Below, in pieces: positions 1 through 9,600 of a DNA stretch of 64,000 bases. The number at the start of each line of letters is the position of its first letter. Position 1 is the stretch's first letter. The DNA is from Kolteria novifilia. Its GTDB lineage: Bacteria > Planctomycetota > Planctomycetia > Kolteriales > Kolteriaceae. The position numbers were made by a program, and so were the translations under genes. The stretch is taken from NCBI GenBank assembly GCA_007748055.1, contig CP036279.1, positions 2,914,001-2,978,000 on the forward strand, written 5' to 3'. The notes under the pieces are model-generated. The model was not told the DNA's origin and searched no databases. It saw nothing but the letters and a program-made list of their open reading frames with translations.

Positions 1-248
1 AAGTCGGGCGTGAATTGGATGCGTTGAAACTGGAGGTGCAGGGCATCGGCGAGCGTCCGAACCAGGAGGGTCTTGCCAAGTCCCGGAACCCCCTCGAGCA
101 GCACGTGTCCACCGGCGATCAGTGCCAGCAACGTCCCCTCGACGATCTCCTCCTGTCCGACGATCACCTTGGCGACCTCGGAGCGGAGCGTCTCGAATTC
201 GCGCCGAAACTTGTCGAGGTGTCCCTTGGTTTCCTCGGCTTCGTCCAT
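1..248 (-). CDS. MoxR-family AAA+ ATPase (N-terminal part, cut by window edge)
   Basis: Only the first 82 codons are inside the window; the gene runs off the left edge. The reverse strand reads [10 protein letters not shown]... with a Walker A motif GVPGLGKT at about residues 54-61, preceded by the VIVGQEEIV segment typical of MoxR ATPases. MoxR proteins are AAA+ chaperone-like ATPases that usually act with VWA-domain partners on protein maturation or complex assembly. In planctomycetes they commonly head operons with a DUF58 protein and transglutaminase-like or VWA membrane proteins, but those would lie outside the window. It is divergent from the giant TPR gene. It is a different, more classical MoxR from the one at 14995. 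Family is certain, partner unknown. Confidence 0.9.
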   Translation of the reverse strand, partial: MDEAEETKGHLDKFRREFETLRSEVAKVIVGQEEIVEGTLLALIAGGHVLLEGVPGLGKTLLVRTLADALHLQFQRIQFTPD

Positions 249-653
249 GGACTGCCCCTCCTCGGGAACGCGGGATTGTTGTCTCGATGGCGAAAGGCTG
301 ACAGCGATGGGAACTCCGCGATGCTGGCGATCATTCCGGGCCGCGTTCGGCGAACGATCCAGCGCTCCGATGTTCCGATTGAGGGACGAAGTGTGTGGAT
401 AACGACCTCGCTCCCGCATCCTCCGACTGAAGATTAGACTCCGCTGCTGGCGACTTGCTACACCAAAGATGCCAAGCTTGGGGCGGGTCGTCCAGGACTA
501 GCCGAAGATTTTCTCCTCCGGACTTTTTTCTGGCGGCCTTGCATCGAATTGTGCAGATTGCCAGAAGTGGTGTCCCATCACCAAGCCTTTCCGGCGAACT
601 TGTTCGATATAGCCGTTCGAGTCTCGTCACCCCCGAAGAGGAGTTGTCTCGTC
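249..653. other. Divergent intergenic region
   Basis: About 400 bases between the minus-strand moxR start and the plus-strand TPR gene. It must hold promoters for both genes, but I see no convincing -35/-10 pair, repeat or RNA gene. Open frames that cross it lack a ribosome binding site and have no recognisable product. Confidence 0.5.
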
Positions 654-3600
654 ATGGCAAGACGAATGGTGTTTGGCTGGTTGCTGCTCGGGGTGGTCGG
701 GCTATCGACGTCCCTTCGCGCCGAGGAGGAACCGACGGCGGAGCAAGTGCGGCAGCATCGTATCGCGGAACGCTTCGAGCAACTCCTCGAGAGGAACCCC
801 CGCCGTGGCGCCGCGCTCGATCGACTCTACGACCACCACGTCGATCAAGGAACCCTCGACCAGTTCGTCGAGGGCTATCGGCAACGCGTCGCGAGTGATC
901 CGGCCGACGGGACGGGATGGATGCTGCTCGGTTTGATCGAGACGCGGCGGGGCGACGACGCCGGTGCGATCAAAGCCTACCGGCAGGCTCGCGACCTTCT
1001 TCCCGACAACGCGCTGGCCCCTTATTACCTCGGGCAGATGCTGGTGCTGACCGGTCAGGGGGATCTCGCCGCCAAGGCGTTCGAGGAGTCGATCGACCGA
1101 AAGCCGAAACGCCCCGACATGGTCGATGTCTTTCAAGCTCTCGGACGAGTTCATCAGCGGGCGCACCGCCACGAGCAGGCGCTTGAGGTGTGGAATCGCT
1201 TGGAAGAACGTTTTCCCGGGGACCGACGGGTTCAAGAGCGGATCGCCACGATCTTGTCGGAGGAAGGCGAGCACGAGGGAGCGCTGCAGCGCTACGAGAA
1301 GCTCGTTGAGCAGACCGACGACCGCTATCAGAAGATGACGTTCGCGATCCAAGCCGCCGACTTGACGCTGCGTCTCGGAAAGCGCGACGAAGCGCTCACG
1401 CGATTCGAGAAGCTGCTCGGCGACCTCAATCCGAAGAGCTGGGTTTACCGCGATGTTCGGCGACGCATCGATCAGGCCTTCCTGCGCAACGATGACTTGG
1501 ATGGCCTGACTCGCTACTACGCCGAATGGATCGAGGACCATCCCGATGACATTGACGCGATGGTTCGTCTCGCGAAAACGCTGGCGAACCTCGGGCGCGT
1601 TGCCGAGTCCCGCGACTGGTTCGCCAAGGCGGTGGAGAAAGCCCCTTCCGATACACGCCTGCGACGCTCGCTGATCGACCAACTCCTCCACGAGAAGAAG
1701 ATCAAGGAGGCGCTGGCCCACTTCGAAGCGCTCAACGAGATCGAGCCGAACGATCCCGACCTTCTGCGCGAGTGGGGAGGCATCATCCTTGATGACGAGT
1801 CGCGTTCCAAGAGGGAGCGTGAAGCCGCCGTGGCCAAGCTTTGGCACGGACTCGTCGAGGCTCGCCCCGACGATGCGGTCATCTCGGCCCAGGTCGCGGA
1901 TCTCTTCCGACAGGCGAAGATGCGCGGGGACGCCGTCAAGCTTTACCGACGGGCGATCGAGTTGGCTCCCGCGGCGCCGCAGTATCGAGAGTACCTCGGC
2001 GAGTACCTTCATTCGCTCGATCGACGAGAGGAGGCCCGAACGACTTGGGCTGGGATGGCGGAGGGAGCGAATCGGTCGCCGGAGAACCTCGTGAGATTTG
2101 CCGAGGTCCTCGACGGTTTCGGCTACGAGGAAGAGGCGCTGGTTCCGCTGGCCGAGGCGATCGAGGAGGAAGGGGATCACTTCCCGTATCGGCTGCAATA
2201 CGCTCGCTTGCTCGCCGACGCGAAGGCCTTCGACAAGGCTCTCGCGCAGATCGACGTCGCGGAGCGACTTGCCGAGTCCGATGAGGAGATGGAGGAGTGC
2301 CTGCGAGCGCGCATCGGGACTCTCGAGGCGAATGGGAAACTTGCCGCGGCGACGTCCGACCTTGCCGAACGCCTTCGAGCCGAGGAGAATCCGAGCGCGG
2401 ATCAGTGGATGTCGCTGGCTCGGTACCATTTGGCGAGTCGACAATCGGCCGAAGCGCTCGCGGCCATTCGAAAGGCGATCGCGCGCGATGATGCCTCGGT
2501 CCGCGTCTGGTTGACCGCGACGGAGATCTTCCGGTTGACGGGCGATCTTCAGGAGGCTTCCGAGGCGCTGCGCCATCTTTCGACGATCGATCGGCGGTTT
2601 CGAACCGATCATCTCACCCAACTCGCCGAGGTCGAGTTGGAACTGGGGAGACGCGACCAAGCTCTCCAGGCCGGACGCGACTTGCTCGCGGCCGCCCCCG
2701 GTAGTCCCGAGCACTACCAGACGTTCGCCCAGATCTGTTTCCGCCTCGGTGAGCAGGAGAGCGGACTCGACGCGCTCCGCCGCGCGGTGCGGTCGAATCC
2801 CTCCGACCCTCAGTCGCTGATGACGTTGGCCTCCACGTTGGCGGAGCAGTTCCGAACCGAGGAAGCGGTCTCGCTCTATTGGCGAGCGTTCGCGATGACG
2901 GACGACCTCGACGGCAAACTCTCGATCGTGAGTCAGTTGGCCGAACTCTATCTGCGGACCAACGACCTCGACCGACTCCTCACGCGACTCGATCGCTACG
3001 GCCGTGACCGCCGAGCCGATCGCGAAGCGGTCCTTTGCAAGGCTCAGGTTCATCTCACCGCCGGCGACTATGGCAGCGCCCGAGCTCAGCTCGAAGGACT
3101 TGTTGGGGACGATTCGCGCGACACCGTCCTGCTTGGACAACTGGTGATGATCGCCGAGAAGGAAGGGGATCTCGAGTCGGCCGCCAGGTTCCAGAAGCAG
3201 ATCAACGAAGTCGCCCCGAGCGAGGAGAGTCAGCAGCGACTCGCGAGGTTCTACGTCGCCCTCGGCAAGCTCGACGACGCCAAGGTGATCTGGAAGCGGC
3301 TCGGGACGGGCGATCGCCTGCGGACGTTGCGAACCATCGACCGACTCCTCTTCACCGGCAAGCGCACGGCGGCCCGCGAACTTGTCGACGGTCTGCTCGC
3401 GAGCGACGAGGAGGACTGGGAAGCTCTCTATCGTTCGGCCTACCTGTGCCGACTCGAGAAGGAGGACGACAAGCTCGTCGACGATTGCGAACAGATCCTC
3501 GCGCTGGGCCTCGACGACGATGAGTCGAGCATCCTAGTGAAGGGACTTCGGAGAGCGTCGCGGGTTGGGGCCTCCTTTCGCCACCAGAGGACGGTCACTC

Positions 3601-6600
3601 CACTGCTCCTACGCTGGCAAGCGGCGTACAAGGCGGCCAGGGTGTCGGGCCTCGTGACGCAGAACATCTCGTCGCGCAGCCAATCCATTTGGTCGCCGAC
3701 CGACTTCGGGCAGGCCCGCATGGTCGCGATCGCGTTCCTCGACGCCGCCGCCAAACGACACGATGCCCATGCTGACTTTGACAAGGAGTGGAAGAAGAGA
3801 GCGGAGGCGGAACCTCCCAACTATCGAGCCCGCTGGGACTGGTACTATCTGCAACTGGCGCGAAGGACGGGGCAGAGAACCTACACGGCCGCGAAACTCC
3901 TTCGCGACTCCGGTGAATTGGACGCGGAGTTCGCTTACGTCTTCGCCCTGCGAGGGCGCCTGCGAACGCAACGCCGCGCGGGCGACGCGGGCGATCAGGC
4001 GCAACCGGCGCCCGACGCCCTCCCCAAGGACGAACTCGACGCGATCGTCGCGTACACCGATCGAATCCTCGCACGTCACGATACGGGACAGTATGGACCT
4101 CACACGGTCTCCATCGTGCTCGGAGAACTGAGACTCGCCAACCGCGGCGACGAGGCCAAGCGCCTTCATCAGCGAGCGGTCGCTCGTGCCAAGACGCCGG
4201 CTGAGATTCATCAGTACTTGAACTTCGCCGCCCAGAGTTATGACGTGGAGCTGACGCTTGAACTGCTTGACAAACTCGCGAATCTTCCCCGGCGAACGTC
4301 GGGGAGCATTCATCAAGCGATTCAGGCTCCGACGATCGTGTTGTTGCTCGTTCACCTGGCGCAGAAAGTCGAACGCCACGACGAACTCCTCACCGTGGTC
4401 GACGCGGTGTTGGCAGCGACCCATCGGCTGATCGCCAACCATCGTTCGTCGCGACACTCCGGGCTGAACGCTTCTCGGCCGGTCGCGCTCAGCATGCCGA
4501 GAAAGACGGGGCAAACACAGATCGCGATCAAGTACCCGAAGACGAATGAACTCTTCGACGCCACCGCGATCATGGTACTGCGCGCCGCGTACGAACTCTT
4601 CAAGTCGGCCGAGCGTCTCGATGACTTCGAGGTTCACTTCACTCAGCGAGCCGAACAGTCCAAATCCGACGTCGATCGGCTCTACGCCCGTCTCGCTCTC
4701 GGCTACTTCCATTGGTGGAACGAGGATCGGGACGAGGCGATCGCCGAGATCGAAGCTGCGTCGGAACTACCGGGCGGAGAAGTCTTCAAGATCGAAGTCG
4801 CCGAACTCTACGCGAACCTCGGGGATCAGGAGCGGGCACTCGAGGTGCTCGACGCCATTGATGCGACGGACCAGTCGACGGTCAAACGACGCGAACAACT
4901 CGCGCTGAAGCTCGCCATCCGCGTCGGCGACATCGAGCGAGCACGCAAGGCCGCCGAAAGGCTCTTCGGCATCCGCCTCGACCATCCCTCGCAATTGCAA
5001 CTGGCCAACCAGATGAAGCAGCTCTCGATGCACGAGATGGCCGACGCGGTCCTGGCGCGGGTCCGGAGTCGTGCCGGGAGGCAGTCGGGCGTGCTCATGA
5101 ACTTGATGACCGAGTACGAGAAGCAGGGAAAGAAGGAGGTCGCCCTGGAGATCGCCCATCAGCTCTTGCGCAACGCGTCATCGCGGCGGGCGCCTGCCAG
5201 TGGCAACAATCAGGATGATGCGGCCGGCCAGGCCGCGCTCCAAGTGATCAAGCGATCGGGCAAGCTTGAGGAGCTGATCAAGCAGAGCGAGGAACAACTC
5301 GAGCGGACGCCGGGCTCCGAGGTCCTCAGCCAACGGTTGGCGACTTACTACGTCGCCGCGGGACGCAACGAGGACTCGCTGGCGATGCTGAAGAAGCTCG
5401 GCAAGCTTCGGCCCCACGACACTTCGCTCCTCGTCAAGACGGCTCAGAGTCTCGCCAAAGCCGGACACGATAAGGCCGCTCTCAAGCACTACCTCGATGC
5501 GTTCAAACTCGAACCCCGCCTGCTTCAACAACACGTCAACGCGGTGAACAACTTGCTGCGGCGCTCGAAGGACTACGAGCCCTACGTCGAGCTCCTCGAG
5601 TCGATCGACCTCAATCAGGGGGGGACACATCCCTACTATTTCGCGCAAACGATCCAGATCATGGCGGCCGACCCGAAGCACCACGAGCTTGGCGTTCGGC
5701 TCTTTCGCCGGCTCTGGGACGTCTTCCCGGATCAACGTCACTATTTGGTCAACAGCTTGTCGAACCTGAAGAATTGGTGGAAGAACGAGGAACTCTACGA
5801 ACTCCTGGTCGCCAGCACGCTGCCCAACGATGACCAAGCGAAAAGCAACCCCTGGTTCAGCGTCGACCAAATCTATTCGTGGAGCAGCGACGGCATCGTC
5901 ACCGGCAACGTCAAGACACTGCTCGATGCCTCGCGCGAGGAAAAGGTTCGTCAACGGCTTCACCAACGGATCGAGAAGCAGCTCGAGAAGACTCCCGGTT
6001 GGAAAGGGGGACGGGCGCTGCTCGCTCTGCTCGCCCTCCAAACGCGGGAGACCGAGAAGGCAACGTCGATCTTGGAGGAGCTCTTCGGCAAGGGATTCGA
6101 CGGGGTTCCCAGCTATGCCCGCTGGGTCATCGCCCAAGAACTCGGCGAGGCGGAAGCGATGCAGCCCTGGGCTCTCAAGCTCTACGAGGGGAGTTTCGAT
6201 GACGAGTCGCGACACGTCTCGTTCGGCCACAGTCCCGCCAAGCGCCTGGTGGCCCTCTATCGCAAACGGGGAGATCAAGAGAAGGCTCGTGACTATCTCG
6301 TTCGCGAAGCCGCCAAGGGGATGCCGAACAACTACGACCAACGCTACGCGGCGTACGAGAATATCCAGAACCGGTTGGCGATCGCCCACGAGTTGCTCGA
6401 ACTCAAGGAACCGGGGGACGCGCTTCGCGTCTATACCGGACTGAAGAACGATCGCGAGAGCCTCGAGACCGCCAACAGCTTCCGCCAACACGAACCCGAC
6501 TATTTCGGCAAGCAGGTTCGGGAGGGTGTCGACCGATCGCTTTCCCAGCTCGACGCGAACGTGTCGGTCGATCCGCTCCGCATCGTTCCCGCGGACGTTC

Positions 6601-9600
6601 CCGCCGATGCCACTAGCGCGATCGACGATCTTCTCTTCGTTCACCCTCGGGAGATCAGTTCGGCTCGCGTTCGCGGGTTGTTTGAACTCTCGCTCACCGG
6701 AGCGCTCGAACGCGGGACCGATCTCGAGGTCCTTCGGAATCGTTTGGAGAAACTCCGCCAAGCGAGGAAGGACGACTTGTCGGTCGCGGTCGCCGAGTCG
6801 ATGTTCTTGCTGGCCGTGAACGATGCCGCGGGGGCGGAGCGGTCGATCGATCGCTTGGTCGCGATCCTCGAGAAGCAACCTCTCGCCAAGCCGAAGAAGG
6901 GACGTTCGCCGACGTCGAGCATGCGGGCGCGGGCCCTGCGGCAGTTGCCCGTCTGGCTCGTCGCGCGCAACGCGTTGTTCGTTCCCTCGCTCAAGGACCG
7001 TGCGAAGCCGCTGGTCGAGCGTTCGCTGGAAGCCGCGCGGATGCAGGCCGAGCCGATCTGGGAACTCGCGATCCTCAACGAGTTGGCCCTCGCCGAACTG
7101 GCGAAGCGTGATACCGACGCCGCGCGACCTCACGTCGAGAGGATGCTCGAGCGCATCCTACCGAACCGGAACGCGGCTCATGGTGACGAGCGACGGCCGT
7201 CGATCGTGACCCAGGAGCAGTTCGAGCAAGCGATGCAGGCGGCGCGTCTCGCCCAACAGATCGGCATGGAGGACATCTCCCTCGACTTCGTCGAACAAAC
7301 ACTGCATGGCGGCAATCCCGTGAAACTGGTCACGGGCAACCCGAATGTTCGAGCCACGACTCAAGCCATGGTCGCCAATGCCTCGCGGGCCCAAACATCG
7401 TTGAGTGTGGTCCGAACCGTTGGTCAGCTCGATCTAGGGTGGCGTGAAGCCGACATCGATCCCGCTCGCGTCTACGAGGTCCTCGCTGGCGTCGTCTTTC
7501 CCAAGTCGAGCAAGGGGGAGGTTCTGCTCTATCGCGATGGCGCCACCGACAATCAGCGTCCCGATAGCATCGGCCAGATGCTCTGCTGGTGGGCGGTCCG
7601 CTCCGACAACGTCAAGGACTTGCGCCAACGGATCGAGGCTCGAGAGGGGGAACCGGGAGCGACCCTTCCCGCGGCAATCCTGAAGGTCCAGCTCGGACTC
7701 GCCGCCAGTGACGACACGTTGACCCGCGAAGGACTGCTAGCGCTACAGAAGCATCTCGAAGAAAACCGCTACCAGTCGGCGATCAGTGCGTGCCTTGGGA
7801 TCCTTCCCGCGTTGGAGGATTCCGCGAACGGCGAGTTGGCCGAAGAGATCGTCCGCAAGGCGTTTGGAGAGATTCGCCGCCAGTCAAAACGGAACGAGTT
7901 CCCTGCCGCCGCGCTCCAGGACGCGCTAGTGAAGAGCTTCACTCGTCGTGGAGACTATCAAGCCGCCCTGGAGATGCTTCACACGACCAAGGGAACCAAG
8001 GGCGTCATCCAGACGCTCCTCGGGATGGCGGCGGGGAACGTGACCCTTCCCATCTCACCACACGCTGGTGTGCTCCACGCGCTGACCGGCGACGTGACCA
8101 AGGCGCTCGATCAGATGGAGGGGATCGCCAAACAACCCCACCACGCCGATCTGTTCATTGGCACCCTTGATCCCATCGCGAAGATCCTTCAAACGAAGCT
8201 CCGCGCGATGCCCGCGACCGAACGCTACGACGTCCTCCGGCGCTGGGCGTTGCCGATGCCCCCCCATCGCGAGATCCGGTCGATCGCGCGATTCCTCGAT
8301 GAGGAGGAGCCTCCCGCGTCCTTCACTCTGCGTAGCGACACCAAGGAGCGGCAAGCACCGAAGCAGAGTGCCGAGGCCGCCGGTGAGCCCGGTTCACGGT
8401 CACCGGAGACCTTCTTCAGTACCACGCTGCACCTGATCGACGCCGCCGAGGAGGCCGGCAAGCTTGACGAGCTGATCGCACGCTTGGAAGGGCTCGTTGA
8501 GCGGAAGGTTCCTCAAGCGGCCGACGTCCTGCTGATGGCGAAGCTCTCCGCGGCCGACGATCGCGATGTCATTCCGCCCGTGGACAACCGCCTCGCCGAT
8601 GTGGAAGCGTTGGGGCTGTCCTCGAAGAAGATGAATGAGCGGAGGTTCTGGAACGAGTACCTTCTCGCGCGGGCATTGATGCGGCGACCCGATCTGGAGA
8701 AGCAGACGGCACGGCTTCAGAATTGGCTTCGTCGTTGGGCCACCCAGCGTCAATGGTTGTTCGCGCGGACGCGGGTTGACCGAGATTTCGCCATTCGGAA
8801 GGCAAGGACACAGAACGCCGGTCATCAGTCGCTAGGAGAGATCGGGCCCTTTCTGTGGCTCCCCGGATGCGAACGTCAACGCGGCGAGCACGCGACCGGC
8901 CTCGACCGGCCCTGGTGGGTCGTGCACGAGGACGTCATCACGCACCTTGCCGGCCCGGGCCGCGACACGCTCAGCTTTCGCTATCCCCTGGAAGGAAGCT
9001 TCACGTTCGAGGTCGAGGCCTACCAGGAATTTCTAACGCAAGCCAACGTCGGCTACGGCGAGTTGATCTCCAACATTCCCGCGTTCAGCTCAATGCGGTC
9101 CATCTACCGTCGGTCCGAACACGGGGGACGGCGCGAGACCACCATGATCTCGCCGATGCGCGTTCCCAGCTCATCGTCGGGTCACTTCAATCGTCACCGC
9201 CTGGAAGTGAGTCCCGAGGCCATCCGTCACTTCATCAACGGCCAACTCGTCGACGAGGAGGGCGATCCGAGTACGACCTCGCCGTGGATTTCGCTCGTTG
9301 TCGATGCGGGTAGAAAGACGGTCTTCCGATTTCCCCGTCTCGAAGGGAACCCGAGCATCCCGAAGTCCGTTCGTCTCATCGATGGCGATCGCATGGAGGG
9401 GTGGGTTGCCGACACCTACGGCGAGAAAATTCCGGTCCACCACGGCGGACGTGCCTCGGCGAACCACGCTTCCTACACGCCCCCGACCGTCTTGGACGAA
9501 CCAACCGACTGGTCGGCCAGGGAAGGGGTGCTTGAGGGGCCACGGGTGGCTCGTCGCAATGACACGATGCCGCTACCGAGTCGGATCTACTACCATCGAC

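Noticed and set aside
702-3140. 812-codon minus-strand open frame inside the TPR gene
   Set aside because: Antisense of a strongly supported exported TPR gene; no ribosome site, no recognisable motif and arginine-rich composition typical of GC-rich shadows. The same applies to 5178-7133.
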